Origin: Friedmanniella luteola
GTDB taxonomy: Bacteria; Actinomycetota; Actinomycetes; Propionibacteriales; Propionibacteriaceae
Reading direction: 5' to 3'
NCBI RefSeq assembly: GCF_900105065.1
Contig: NZ_LT629749.1
Location: 868,001 to 932,000 of the forward strand
DNA length: 64,000 nucleotides
In this document: in pieces, positions 46,774 through 55,195 of the stretch
Layout of the letters: every line of letters starts with the position of its first letter
Position numbering within the stretch: position 1 is the stretch's first letter
The notes under the pieces: generated by a model
The model's input: the letters and a program-made list of their open reading frames with translations, nothing else
Databases searched by the model: none
Told to the model about the DNA's origin: nothing
Made by a program: the position numbers and the translations under genes

Positions 46774-47795
46774 GCAACGAGGTGATCCTCCAGGCGGAGG
46801 GCCTGGTCAAGCACTACCCGATCAGGGCGGGCGTGCTGCGCCGGACCGTGGGGCACGTCAAGGCGGTCGACGGCGTCTCGTTCGAGCTGCGCAGGGGCGA
46901 GACGCTGGGCGTCGTGGGCGAGTCGGGCTGCGGGAAGTCGACCCTCGGGCGGATGCTCATGCGGCTCGAGGAGCCGACGGCCGGCAAGCTCACCTTCGAC
47001 GGCGTCGACATGTACGCCCAGCGCGGCAGCGCGATGCGCCGGCTCCGCCGCGACATCCAGATCGTCTTCCAGGACCCCTACACGTCGTTGAACCCCCGCA
47101 AGACCGTCGGCGACATCATCGGTGAGCCCTTCGAGATCCACCCCGACGTCGTCCCCAAGGGCGGCCGGCGGCGGCGCGTCCAGGACCTGCTCGACCTCGT
47201 CGGGCTCAACCCCGAGCACATCAACCGCTACCCGCACCAGTTCTCGGGCGGCCAGCGGCAGCGGATCGGCATCGCCCGCGGGGTCGCGCTGAACCCGAAG
47301 GTGCTGATCTGCGACGAGCCGGTCTCCGCGCTGGACGTCTCGGTGCAGGCCCAGGTGGTGAACCTGCTCGAGCGGCTGCAGGACGAGCTGGGGCTGGCCT
47401 ACGTCTTCATCGCCCACGACCTGTCGGTCGTCCGGCACATCTCGGACCGGGTGGCGGTGATGTACCTGGGCAGCATGGTGGAGATCGGCGACGAGGACCA
47501 GATCTACAACCGGCCCACGCACCCCTACACGCAGGCGCTGCTCTCCGCGGTGCCGGTGCCCGACCCGACGCTGCGCGGGCTCCGGAAGCAGATCAAGCTG
47601 GTCGGCGACGTCCCGAGCCCGGCCAACCCGCCGTCCGGCTGCCGCTTCCACACCCGGTGCTTCAAGGCCCAGGAGCGCTGCACCACCGACGTGCCGCTGC
47701 TGGAGGCCCGGCCGGACGGGGTGTCGGCGCACGACTCCGCCTGCCACTACGCGGCCCCGCTCGCGCTGGTCGGGACGGAGTCCCGCCCGGTCTAG
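46770..47795 (+). CDS. Peptide ABC transporter ATP-binding protein (DppF-like)
   Basis: 341 aa. Walker [13 protein letters not shown], signature [15 protein letters not shown], Walker [13 protein letters not shown] and the cysteine-bearing C-terminal [14 protein letters not shown]. It overlaps the DppD-like stop by 4 nt (ATGA) and completes the five-gene importer. The last eight codons and the stop are the first copy of a 27-bp tandem duplication whose second copy forms the mshB promoter. Confidence 0.95.
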   Translation: MSNEVILQAEGLVKHYPIRAGVLRRTVGHVKAVDGVSFELRRGETLGVVGESGCGKSTLGRMLMRLEEPTAGKLTFDGVDMYAQRGSAMRRLRRDIQIVFQDPYTSLNPRKTVGDIIGEPFEIHPDVVPKGGRRRRVQDLLDLVGLNPEHINRYPHQFSGGQRQRIGIARGVALNPKVLICDEPVSALDVSVQAQVVNLLERLQDELGLAYVFIAHDLSVVRHISDRVAVMYLGSMVEIGDEDQIYNRPTHPYTQALLSAVPVPDPTLRGLRKQIKLVGDVPSPANPPSGCRFHTRCFKAQERCTTDVPLLEARPDGVSAHDSACHYAAPLALVGTESRPV

Positions 47796-47824
47796 CCCGG
47801 GACGGTGTCCCGCTCGGTCTAGGG
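47771..47824. repeat. 27-bp tandem duplication spanning the dppF stop and mshB promoter
   Basis: Units 47771-47797 and 47798-47824 match at 23 of 27 positions and share CGGGACGG, GTCCCGC and CGGTCTAG. Each unit contains the hairpin CGGGAC-N3-GTCCCG. In the second unit TAG of the duplicated stop becomes part of TAGGGT. Confidence 0.8.
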
Positions 47825-47825
47825 T
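47820..47825 (+). promoter_or_regulatory. Leaderless-type -10 box for mshB
   Basis: TAGGGT, 7 nt before GTG 47833; created by the tandem duplication described at 47771-47824. Confidence 0.55.
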
Positions 47826-47832
47826 GTGGGCC

Positions 47833-48753
47833 GTGACTGCGACCGCGACGGCGGACCGGCGGCTGATGCTGGTCCACGCCCACCCCGACGACGAGACGAT
47901 CGGCAACGGGGTCACCATGGCCCGCTACGCCGCGGAGGGCGCGGGTGTCACCCTGGTGACCTGCACCCTCGGCGAGGAGGGCGAGGTCCTCGTCCCCGAG
48001 CTCGAGCACCTCGGGGCCGAGCACGACGACGACCTCGGCCCCACCCGGCTGGCCGAGCTCGAGCGGGCCATGGCGGCGCTCGGCATCACCGACTTCGTCC
48101 GCCTCGGCGGGGACTACCGGTTCCGCGACTCCGGCATGGCCTACGACGAGCAGCGGAAGGCCGTCGCCCGCGACGTGCTCCGCGACGGCACGTTCTGGAC
48201 GGCCGACCTGCTCGAGGCGACCAACGAGCTCGTGCCGCTGATCCGCGACCGGCGCCCGCACGTGCTGGTCACCTACGACGAGGACGGCGCCTACGGCCAC
48301 CCGGACCACGTGCAGGCCCACCGGGTCGCGATGTACGGCTACCTGCTGGCCGGGATGCCGTCCTACCGCCCCGACCTCGGTGCGGCGTGGTCGATCCCGC
48401 GCGTGCTGTGGAACACGATGAGCCGCGCCCGGCTGCGGGAGGCCGTGGCCCGGCTCCGGGCCGCGGGCGACACCGAGAGCTTCGCCGACTGGGGCCTGGA
48501 GCCGGACGACCCGGACACCGGTCCCGAGGACGAGGGCATCGTGGCCGAGATCACCAGCGAGGAGCACGTGGCGGCGAAGCTGGCCGCCATGCGGGCGCAC
48601 GCCACGCAGATCACCGAGGACGGACCCTTCTTCGCCGGGACGGCGGTGCTCGGCCACGCGATGTGGGCCACCGAGCACTACCGCTTCGTGGCCGGGACGC
48701 CCTTCCCCGAGACCGGCGCCCCGGCCGACGACCTCTTCGTCGGCCTGGTCTGA
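47833..48753 (+). CDS. mshB: GlcNAc-Ins deacetylase of mycothiol synthesis
   Basis: 306 aa. The zinc motif AHPDDE (residues 16-21) is followed by the PIG-L/LmbE fold with TYDEDGAYGHPDHVQAHR and the MshB-type C-terminus (FFAGTAVLGHAMWATEHYRF). It deacetylates N-acetylglucosaminyl-inositol, the second committed step of mycothiol synthesis; the close relative Mca cleaves mycothiol conjugates and is the main alternative. GTG 47833 is chosen over GTG 47824 because of the TAGGGT box 7 nt upstream. Its presence is one of the stronger actinomycete markers here. Confidence 0.92.
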   Translation: MTATATADRRLMLVHAHPDDETIGNGVTMARYAAEGAGVTLVTCTLGEEGEVLVPELEHLGAEHDDDLGPTRLAELERAMAALGITDFVRLGGDYRFRDSGMAYDEQRKAVARDVLRDGTFWTADLLEATNELVPLIRDRRPHVLVTYDEDGAYGHPDHVQAHRVAMYGYLLAGMPSYRPDLGAAWSIPRVLWNTMSRARLREAVARLRAAGDTESFADWGLEPDDPDTGPEDEGIVAEITSEEHVAAKLAAMRAHATQITEDGPFFAGTAVLGHAMWATEHYRFVAGTPFPETGAPADDLFVGLV

Positions 48754-48802
48754 CCCGGGCCGGCGGGCTCGCCGCAGGGCGGGTCTGGTCAGGGCGCTCA
48801 CG

Positions 48803-48840
48803 TAGGATGCGGGGCGCCCGCCCGCCGTCCGACCCGAGGT
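48803..48840 (+). promoter_or_regulatory. -10-like box and ribosome-binding site for vanW-type gene
   Basis: TAGGAT at 48803-48808 and GAGGT at 48836-48840, 5 nt before the TTG at 48846. Confidence 0.4.
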
Positions 48841-48845
48841 AGACC

Positions 48846-50639
48846 TTGAGCAGCACCATCCCCGACGACCCCGGCCTCGACGAGACGACGACCCGACCGG
48901 CCGTGCCGGGCCCGGGCCCGGGCCCGGCTCAGGACCCGGCCGGCGGCCACGGACGGGGCCGGCGCACCGCCCTGCTCGCGCTCGGCGGGCTCGCCGCCGT
49001 GCTGCTGGTGCTCTACGTCGTCGGGTACCTGGTCGCCGGGGACCGGCTGCCCCGCAACGCCGTGGTCTCGGGCGTCGACGTCGGCGGGCTCAGCACCGCC
49101 GCGGCGGCGGAGCGGCTGACGGCTGAGCTGGGCCCGCGCTCGACCGCGCCCCTCGAGCTGCGCGCCGGTGGCCAGGACGCCAGCCTCGACCCGCGCGAGG
49201 CCGGCCTGGCCCTCGACGTCGACGCCAGCCTGCGGGCGGCGGGCGGACGCAGCCTCGACCCCCGCGCGATCTGGCGCGTGCTGACCGGCGGCTCGCCCAC
49301 CCGGGCGGTCGCCGCCGTCGACGAGGGCGCTCTCGCGGCCGCCGTCGCCGCCACGGCCGAGGGCCTGGACCGGGAACCAGCCGACGCCCGGCTGGCCTAC
49401 GACGGCACCGACGTCGAGCTCACGAAGGCGGCGGAGGGGCTGGCGGTGGACCGCGAGGGGGCCGTCCAGGCGGTCCACGACGGCTACCTGGGCGCTCAGC
49501 CGGTGGAGCTGCCGGCCGAGGTCAGCGCGCCGCTGGTCACCACGGCGGAGGCCGAGAAGGTCCGCGCGGAGTACGCGGAGCCGGCCGTCTCCGGTCCGGT
49601 GACCGTCGAGGCGGGCGGGGCCGGCGACTTCACGGTGACGCCGGCCATGATCGCGAAGGCTCTCACGTTCCGCGCCCAGGACGGCGGTCTGCAGCCCTCC
49701 CTCGACGCCGGCGCCCTGCGCGAGGCCGCCGACGACGCCGTCGACGAGGTCGAGCTGAGCAGGCCGCGCGACGCCACCGTGAAGATCTCGGGCGGCAAGC
49801 CGGTGGTCGTGCCCGCCGTCGACGGCACGACGGTCAGCGCCAAGGCGCTGGCCGCCGCCGTCGAGCCCGTGCTGACGAGGTCCGGCGACGAGCGGACGGC
49901 CGACGTCGAGCTCGGCGGGGCGAAGGCGGAGTTCACCACCGCCGACGCCGAGAAGCTCGGCATCAGGGAGGTGACGGGGGAGTACACCACCTACTTCCCC
50001 TACGCCGAGTACCGCAACGTCAACATCGGCCGGGCGGCCGAGCTGATCAACGGCACGGTGCTGAAGCCGGGCGAGACGTTCTCGCTCAACGAGGTGGTCG
50101 GCGAGCGCACCGCGGCCAACGGCTTCACCGAGGGCTTCATCATCTCGGGCGGCAAGTTCAAGCGCGAGCTGGGCGGCGGCGTCTCCCAGAGCGCCACCAC
50201 CACCTACAACGCGATGTTCTTCGCCGGGCTGAAGGACGTCGAGCACCAGCCCCACACCCTCTACATCGACCGGTACCCGCCGGGCCGCGAGGCGACGGTC
50301 GCCTGGCCCGACCTGGACCTCCGCTTCACCAACGACACGAAGTACGGGATCCTGGTCCAGGCCGGCACGGTGAAGGCCACCGGCAGCAGCCGCGGCTCGA
50401 TCACGGTGAAGATGTGGTCGACCAAGACCTGGGACAAGGTCGAGTCGACGACGCCCGCCAAGTCCAACTTCACCAGCGGCCGCGACCTCACCGACACCTC
50501 GGGCTCCTGCGAGCCGCAGGCACCGGCGCAGGGCTTCGACGTCACCTACGCGCGGCTGTTCTACCGCGACGGCGAGGTCGCCAAGCGGGAGAACTTCTCC
50601 TGGCGCTACGGCCCGACCGACCGGATCCGCTGCGGCTGA
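48846..50639 (+). CDS. VanW-family membrane-anchored protein with peptidoglycan-binding-like domains
   Basis: 597 aa. A short Pro/Gly-rich cytoplasmic N-terminus and one membrane helix (~41-63, ALLALGGLAAVLLVLYVVGY) lead to an extracytoplasmic part. This has two YoaR-like domains (VVSGVDVGGLSTAAAAERL near the first) and a C-terminal VanW domain: YRNVNIGRAAELINGTVLKP, FSLNEVVGERTAANGF and GGGVSQSATTTYNAMFF. VanW accessory proteins are linked to glycopeptide-resistance clusters but are common in actinomycetes without them. Function is cell-wall related but undefined. The TTG start is supported by GAGGT at 48836-48840. Confidence 0.9.
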   Translation: MSSTIPDDPGLDETTTRPAVPGPGPGPAQDPAGGHGRGRRTALLALGGLAAVLLVLYVVGYLVAGDRLPRNAVVSGVDVGGLSTAAAAERLTAELGPRSTAPLELRAGGQDASLDPREAGLALDVDASLRAAGGRSLDPRAIWRVLTGGSPTRAVAAVDEGALAAAVAATAEGLDREPADARLAYDGTDVELTKAAEGLAVDREGAVQAVHDGYLGAQPVELPAEVSAPLVTTAEAEKVRAEYAEPAVSGPVTVEAGGAGDFTVTPAMIAKALTFRAQDGGLQPSLDAGALREAADDAVDEVELSRPRDATVKISGGKPVVVPAVDGTTVSAKALAAAVEPVLTRSGDERTADVELGGAKAEFTTADAEKLGIREVTGEYTTYFPYAEYRNVNIGRAAELINGTVLKPGETFSLNEVVGERTAANGFTEGFIISGGKFKRELGGGVSQSATTTYNAMFFAGLKDVEHQPHTLYIDRYPPGREATVAWPDLDLRFTNDTKYGILVQAGTVKATGSSRGSITVKMWSTKTWDKVESTTPAKSNFTSGRDLTDTSGSCEPQAPAQGFDVTYARLFYRDGEVAKRENFSWRYGPTDRIRCG

Positions 50640-50644
50640 GCCCT

Positions 50645-50750
50645 GCTCCGTTCCCCGAGCCTGTCGAGTGGCTCCGTTCCCTGAGCTCGTCGAAGGGCCT
50701 TCGACAGGCTCAGGGCGCGGTGCTCGGCTCAGGCCCCGGTGCGTGGCTCA
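50645..50750. repeat. Imperfect palindromic intergenic repeats (GAGCCTGTCGA / CTTCGACAGGCTCAGGG type)
   Basis: CCCTGAGC (50679-50686) and GCTCAGGG (50708-50715) bound an 18-bp-arm palindrome with two mismatches centred on AAGGGCCTT. GAGCCTGTCGAGTGGCTCCGTT lies just before it, and GGCTCAGG-type half units follow. It lies between the convergent vanW and acetyltransferase genes and can form a terminator. Confidence 0.65.
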
Positions 50751-51716
50751 GGCCGCGGTGCGAGGCGGCGCGAGGTAGCGGTAGGCGTGGTGCCGGCGGA
50801 AACCGAGCCGCTCGTAGGCCGCGTGGGCCTCGGCGTTGGCGGTGGCCACCTGCAGGTAGGCGTAGCGGGCCCCGTGCCGGGCGGCCCAGTGCCCCAGCCG
50901 GCGCAGCACCGCCGTCGCCAGCCCCTGCCGCCGGTCCTCGGGGCGCGTCCACAGGGCCGCGCAGCCGAGCCACGCCCCGCTGAGGTGCCCGCGCCCGATC
51001 GCCGTGGGCCGGGCCGGGTCACCGGTGGAGCCGAACGCGCGGGGTGGGTGCCCGGCCAGCACGAGCCGCAGCAGGCCCGGGTCGGCGTCGTTCGGGCGGC
51101 TCTCGCCGTACGCGTTCCACCACCCCACCTCGAGGTCGAGGGTGACCCGGGCCCGCGCGTCGGGCGGGGCGGTCCCCAGCAGGTCGGCCAGCCGGACGGC
51201 CAGCACGTCGGTCGGGACGTAGGCGTCCACCCAGCCGAGACCCCGCAGGGCCGCCTCCGGCTCGCCGCCGTCGACGACGGAGGCCAGCGGGGGGATGCCG
51301 TGCGCCGCCGCGTGCGCCACCACCCGCCGGGCCGCCTCGGCGACGTCGACGCCGGGGTCGCCCACCGCGTGGCAGCTGTTCGCCCGACCCGTGAAGCCGC
51401 CGCCCGCGCGCAGCGTCCACTCCCCGAGCGGTTCGGCGAGCGCCAGCCAGCCGGGGACCGACAGGTGCTCCAGCTCGTCGGCGCTGGTCCGCTCCGGTGG
51501 CGGCCCACCCGCGGCAGCCGGGGCGCGGCGGGCCGCCAGCACCGTCGACCGGTCGACGACGTGCCGCTGCCCGTCGGCGGTGCCGAGGTGCACGTGCCCC
51601 GGGGCGAGCTGGTCCACCCAGCCGGTGACGTCCGTCGCCGAGCCGTCCGGCAGCCGGTGCCGGACGACCCAGCGCTGGCCGGGGGCGGCGGGGGCGAGGG
51701 GGTCGTCAGCGGGCAT
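50748..51716 (-). CDS. GNAT acetyltransferase with N-terminal extension
   Basis: 322 aa. The C-terminal GNAT fold has the acetyl-CoA loop RPEDRRQGLATAVLRRLGHW followed by YAYLQVATANAEAHAAYERL and GFRRHHAYRYL. The N-terminal ~75 residues are a separate small domain (QRWVVRHRLPDGSATDVTGW) that reads like a beta-barrel, as in several actinobacterial GNAT proteins adjacent to fdxA. Substrate is unknown; MshD-like mycothiol synthase was considered, but the two-domain GNAT arrangement and length match is weaker. ATG 51716 is divergent from fdxA. Confidence 0.87.
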   Translation of the reverse strand: MPADDPLAPAAPGQRWVVRHRLPDGSATDVTGWVDQLAPGHVHLGTADGQRHVVDRSTVLAARRAPAAAGGPPPERTSADELEHLSVPGWLALAEPLGEWTLRAGGGFTGRANSCHAVGDPGVDVAEAARRVVAHAAAHGIPPLASVVDGGEPEAALRGLGWVDAYVPTDVLAVRLADLLGTAPPDARARVTLDLEVGWWNAYGESRPNDADPGLLRLVLAGHPPRAFGSTGDPARPTAIGRGHLSGAWLGCAALWTRPEDRRQGLATAVLRRLGHWAARHGARYAYLQVATANAEAHAAYERLGFRRHHAYRYLAPPRTAA

Positions 51717-51860
51717 GGCGTCCGTTCCGTAGGTCAGCCTCAGTGGAGGGCCTGCGCCCGGGGAGGCGATACTAGGCGGGCGAGCGCGGCCCGCCGCCGC
51801 ACCGCCCAGATCCGGCACGACCTCCGGCCTGACCCGCCGGGACGACCTAGGAGTGACCTC

Positions 51861-52187
51861 GTGACGTACGTCATCGCCCAGCCCTGTGTGGACCTGAAGG
51901 ACCGGGCCTGCGTCGAGGAGTGTCCCGTCGACTGCATCTACGAGGGGAAGCGGATGCTCTACATCCACCCCGACGAGTGCGTCGACTGCGGGGCCTGCGA
52001 GCCGGTCTGCCCGGTGGAGGCGATCTTCTACGAGGACGACACGCCCGAGGAGTGGAAGCCCTACTACAACGCGAACGTCGAGTTCTTCAACGACCTCGGC
52101 TCGCCCGGTGGCGCCGCCAAGATGGGCGTCATCGAGAAGGACCACCCGCTCATCGAGGCGCTCCCCCCGCAGGAGCAGGCCGAGTGA
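51861..52187 (+). CDS. fdxA: Ferredoxin, 7Fe type
   Basis: 108 aa. It begins TYVIAQPCVDLKDRACVEEC and has a second cluster motif CVDCGACEPVCP, the arrangement of [3Fe-4S][4Fe-4S] ferredoxins. FYEDDTPEEWKPYYNANVEF is the standard actinobacterial tail. It is a cytoplasmic low-potential electron carrier. GTG start with AGGAG at 51849-51853, 7 nt upstream. dapC follows 25 nt later, the same order as fdxC-dapC in Mycobacterium. Confidence 0.96.
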   Translation: MTYVIAQPCVDLKDRACVEECPVDCIYEGKRMLYIHPDECVDCGACEPVCPVEAIFYEDDTPEEWKPYYNANVEFFNDLGSPGGAAKMGVIEKDHPLIEALPPQEQAE

Positions 52188-52212
52188 GGCCTGCCCGCAC
52201 CGGGGACGCGTC

Positions 52213-53304
52213 GTGAGCCTGGCGGCCGGGCTGCCCGACTTCCCGTGGGACACCCTGGCCGCCGCCAAGGCCCGCGCCGCCGCCCACCCCGACGGCCTGG
52301 TCGACCTCTCGGTCGGCACCCCCGTCGACCCCACCCCGGCCCTCGGCCGGCAGGCGCTGGCCGGGGCGGCGGACAGCCCCGGCTACCCGCAGACCGCCGG
52401 CACGCCCGAGCTGCGCGACGCCATGGCCGGCTACCTCGCGCGACGCTGGGGGGCGACGGTGCCGCCGGCGGCCGCCCTGCCGGTGATCGGCACCAAGGAG
52501 CTCGTCGCCTGGCTGCCCACCCTGCTGGGCCTCGGTCCCGAGGACCTGGTGGTGCTGCCGACGACCGCGTACCCGACCTACCTGGTCGGCGCCACGATGG
52601 CGGGCTGCCGGACCCGGGCCGTCGACGACCTGTCCGTGCTCGGCGACGAGCGCCCGGCCCTGGTCTGGCTCAACTCCCCGTCCAACCCGACCGGTGAGGT
52701 GCTGGCGCCCGCGGTGCTGGCCGAGCGCGTGGCCTGGGCCCGGGAGCGCGGGGCCGTGGTCGCCTCCGACGAGTGCTACGGCGAGTTCGGCTGGGAGGCG
52801 GAGCCGGTCTCGGTGCTGCACCCGTCCGTCAGCGGTGGCGACCACCACGGGCTGCTGGCCCTGCACTCGCTGTCCAAGCGGTCCAACCTCGCCGGCTACC
52901 GGGCCGGGTTCGTCGCCGGTGACCCCGCGCTCGTGGCCGAGCTGCTGGCCGTCCGCAAGCACGCCGGGATGATCGTGCCCCGGCCGGTCCAGGACGCGAT
53001 GACCGTGCTGCTGGCCGACGACGCCCACGTCGCCGAGCAGCGGGCCCGCTACGCCGCGCGCCGGCAGGTGCTCCGGCCGGCGCTGGAGGCCGCGGGCTTC
53101 CGGGTCGAGCACTCCGAGGCCGGGCTGTACCTGTGGGCCACCCGCGACGAGGACGGCCGCGACTCCGTCGAGCTGCTCGCCGGTCACGGCGTCCTGGTGG
53201 CCCCCGGCGACTTCTACGGCACCGCCGCCGGGCGGCACGTCCGGGTGGCGCTGACCGCGACCGACGAGCGCGTCGGGGCGGCGGCCCGTCGCCTGCTGGG
53301 CTGA
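52213..53304 (+). CDS. dapC: Succinyldiaminopimelate aminotransferase
   Basis: 363 aa class I/II PLP aminotransferase. PLP lysine in LHSLSKRSNLAGYRAGF, NSPSNPTGEVL and DECYGEFGWE are typical. The short DapC form, without a large N-terminal arm, is common in actinomycetes. It makes N-succinyl-L,L-2,6-diaminopimelate from the keto precursor, after dapD and before dapE, both in this window. GTG 52213 is the only good start near the conserved SLAAGLPDFPWDTL. Aminotransferase specificity is inferred from genome context. Confidence 0.93.
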   Translation: MSLAAGLPDFPWDTLAAAKARAAAHPDGLVDLSVGTPVDPTPALGRQALAGAADSPGYPQTAGTPELRDAMAGYLARRWGATVPPAAALPVIGTKELVAWLPTLLGLGPEDLVVLPTTAYPTYLVGATMAGCRTRAVDDLSVLGDERPALVWLNSPSNPTGEVLAPAVLAERVAWARERGAVVASDECYGEFGWEAEPVSVLHPSVSGGDHHGLLALHSLSKRSNLAGYRAGFVAGDPALVAELLAVRKHAGMIVPRPVQDAMTVLLADDAHVAEQRARYAARRQVLRPALEAAGFRVEHSEAGLYLWATRDEDGRDSVELLAGHGVLVAPGDFYGTAAGRHVRVALTATDERVGAAARRLLG

Positions 53305-53330
53305 GCCCGGCCGGGTCGCCGGGACTCAGC
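53300..53330. terminator. Bidirectional hairpin overlapping both stop codons
   Basis: GCTGAG-CCCGGC pairs with GCCGGG-A-CTCAGC around a 6-nt loop, with one bulged A. It covers the dapC stop (53302-53304) and the stop of the convergent secreted-protein gene (53326-53328). Confidence 0.6.
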
Positions 53331-54183
53331 GCACGGTGATGGTGACCGTGCGCGGCCGGGGCGCCGGCGTGGCCGCCTCGGCCCAGCGCGGCAGGTCCTG
53401 GCCACTGGCCCGCCACACCCGCCCCAGCGTCTGCACCTCCACGACCCCCGAGGACGCCGCGTTCGCCACGGCGTGGCCGGCGTAGGCCCAGGCCAGCGCG
53501 TCGCTGCGGGCCTGGACGGTGACCACCCGGCCCTCCCGCGCCGGGCGGACCTCCCCGAACGTCTGGGTGAGCGAGTCCGCGAGCGCTGCGGCGTCCCCGT
53601 CGGCCTCCTGCCGGTCCAGGCAGCTGAACGCCGCGGCGGACTGGCCGGTCAGCGCGCTGGCCAGCACCCGGGCGTCGGCCTCGTGGTCGCGGTACGCCTC
53701 GGGGTAGCCGCTGCGCTGCACGGCCTGCGCGACGTCGTTGATGTCGCCGCTCTGCCAGCCGTCGACCTTCACCAGGGCGTCGTAGAACTTCCCGGTCGCG
53801 TAGTAGGGGTCCTGCAGCTCCTCGGGCGAGCCCCAGCCCTGCGACGGCCGCTGCTGGAAGAGGCCCACCGAGTCGCGGTCGCCGCCGTCGAGGTTGCGGA
53901 TGCCGGTCTCCTGGTAGACCGTCGCCATCGCGATGGAGGCGGCGCGCGGCGCCAGCCCCCGCCGCACCGACAGCCCGACGATGATCGCGGTGAGCCGCGC
54001 CTGCTCCAGGTCGAGGGCCACCGAGCGGTCGCCGGCGGTCGCGACGCAGCGCTGCTGCCCGGGGACCGGCGGCGTCGCCCCCCGGTCGCGGAGCGCGGTG
54101 AAGCCCGCCACGGCGGCCGCGGCCACCAGCACCACGGCGACGACGAGGCAGCCCAGCCCGAGGGCCGTCGGTCGGGTGGCCAC
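53326..54183 (-). CDS. Secreted/membrane-anchored lysozyme-like protein
   Basis: 285 aa. N-terminal membrane or signal segment (~10-28, GCLVVAVVLVAAAAVAGF). Then a helical domain with IAMATVYQETGIRNLDGGDR and DSVGLFQQRPSQGWGS that matches the lysozyme/transglycosylase-like fold; Glu in YQETG is the likely catalytic acid. The C-terminal ~90 residues are a separate beta-rich part. Similar proteins are common in actinomycetes, usually annotated as hypothetical. The start GTG is 2 nt after the dapD stop, so both are one transcript: a wall precursor enzyme with a likely wall hydrolase. Confidence 0.8.
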   Translation of the reverse strand: MATRPTALGLGCLVVAVVLVAAAAVAGFTALRDRGATPPVPGQQRCVATAGDRSVALDLEQARLTAIIVGLSVRRGLAPRAASIAMATVYQETGIRNLDGGDRDSVGLFQQRPSQGWGSPEELQDPYYATGKFYDALVKVDGWQSGDINDVAQAVQRSGYPEAYRDHEADARVLASALTGQSAAAFSCLDRQEADGDAAALADSLTQTFGEVRPAREGRVVTVQARSDALAWAYAGHAVANAASSGVVEVQTLGRVWRASGQDLPRWAEAATPAPRPRTVTITVR

Positions 54184-54185
54184 GC

Positions 54186-55130
54186 TCAGTTGGCGTGCAG
54201 GGCCTGGTTCAGCTCCACCCCGACGCCCTGGCGACGCCGGACCTCGATGGCCCCGGTGACGGAGTTCCGCAGGAACAGCAGGTTCGGCTCTCCGGACAGG
54301 GTGCGGGCCTTCACGACGTGGCCGTCCGGCAGCGTGACCTTGGTGCCGGCGGTGACGTAGAGCCCGGCCTCGACGACGCAGTCGTCGCCCAGCCCGATGC
54401 CGATCCCGGCGTTGGCGCCGACGAGGCAGCGCTCGCCGAGGCTGATCACCTCGGTGCCGCCGCCGGACAGCGTGCCCATGATGGAGGCGCCGCCGCCCAC
54501 GTCGGAGTCGGCGCCGACCACCACCCCGGCGGAGATCCGGCCCTCGACCATCGAGCTGCCCAGGGTGCCGGCGTTGTAGTTGACGAAGCCCTCGTGCATG
54601 ACGGTCGTGCCGGCGGCGAGGTGGGCCCCCAGGCGGACGCGGTCGGCGTCGGCGATCCGGACGCCGGCCGGCAGCACGTAGTCGACCATCCGGGGGAACT
54701 TGTCGACCCCGAAGACGGTGACGTGGCCGTGCCGGGCCCGCAGCGCGGCGCGGACGGTCTCGAAGCCCTCGACGGCGCAGGGGCCGGCGCTGGTCCAGAC
54801 GACGTTGGGCAGCAGGCCGAAGACGCCGTCCAGGTTGATGCTGCGCGGCGTCACCAGGCGGTGGCTGAGCAGGTGCAGCCGGAGGTAGACGTCGGCGGCG
54901 CCGGCGGGAGCGGCGTCGAGGTCGGCGACGACCCGCACCACCTCGGTGCGCGTGCCGCGGACCTCGTCGGCGGACTCGGCGGAGCGCAGCGAGCCCGGTG
55001 CCTCCTCGGCACCCGGCGAGCCGAGCGCGGGGGAGGGGAACCAGGTGTCCAGCACCTGCCCGGAGGTGTGCACGGTGGCCAGTCCCCAGCCCCAGGCGGG
55101 GCGGGCGGCGGCGGCGGCGGCGTCGGTCAT
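54186..55130 (-). CDS. dapD: Tetrahydrodipicolinate N-succinyltransferase
   Basis: 314 aa. The N-terminal part is followed by a left-handed beta-helix made of hexapeptide-like repeats ([40 protein letters not shown]). The length and end ([13 protein letters not shown]) match the actinobacterial DapD. It succinylates tetrahydrodipicolinate in the succinylase branch of the DAP/lysine pathway. ATG 55130 has TACGCT 7 nt upstream. Divergent from dapE. Confidence 0.96.
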   Translation of the reverse strand: MTDAAAAAARPAWGWGLATVHTSGQVLDTWFPSPALGSPGAEEAPGSLRSAESADEVRGTRTEVVRVVADLDAAPAGAADVYLRLHLLSHRLVTPRSINLDGVFGLLPNVVWTSAGPCAVEGFETVRAALRARHGHVTVFGVDKFPRMVDYVLPAGVRIADADRVRLGAHLAAGTTVMHEGFVNYNAGTLGSSMVEGRISAGVVVGADSDVGGGASIMGTLSGGGTEVISLGERCLVGANAGIGIGLGDDCVVEAGLYVTAGTKVTLPDGHVVKARTLSGEPNLLFLRNSVTGAIEVRRRQGVGVELNQALHAN

Positions 55131-55137
55131 GGCGGGA

Positions 55138-55143
55138 AGCGTA
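55138..55143 (-). promoter_or_regulatory. Leaderless-type -10 box for dapD
   Basis: TACGCT on the minus strand, 7 nt before ATG 55130. Confidence 0.5.
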
Positions 55144-55183
55144 CCGGGGGGCCTGACAGGCCCCTGAGCCCGCGGGCGGCGCG

Positions 55184-55189
55184 TAGGGT
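55184..55189 (+). promoter_or_regulatory. Leaderless-type -10 box for dapE
   Basis: TAGGGT, 6 nt before ATG 55196. Confidence 0.55.
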
Positions 55190-55195
55190 GCCGGG

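Noticed and set aside
48846-50639. Glycopeptide-resistance cluster suggested by the VanW-family protein
   Set aside because: No vanHAX or vanRS genes are present; isolated VanW proteins are widespread.
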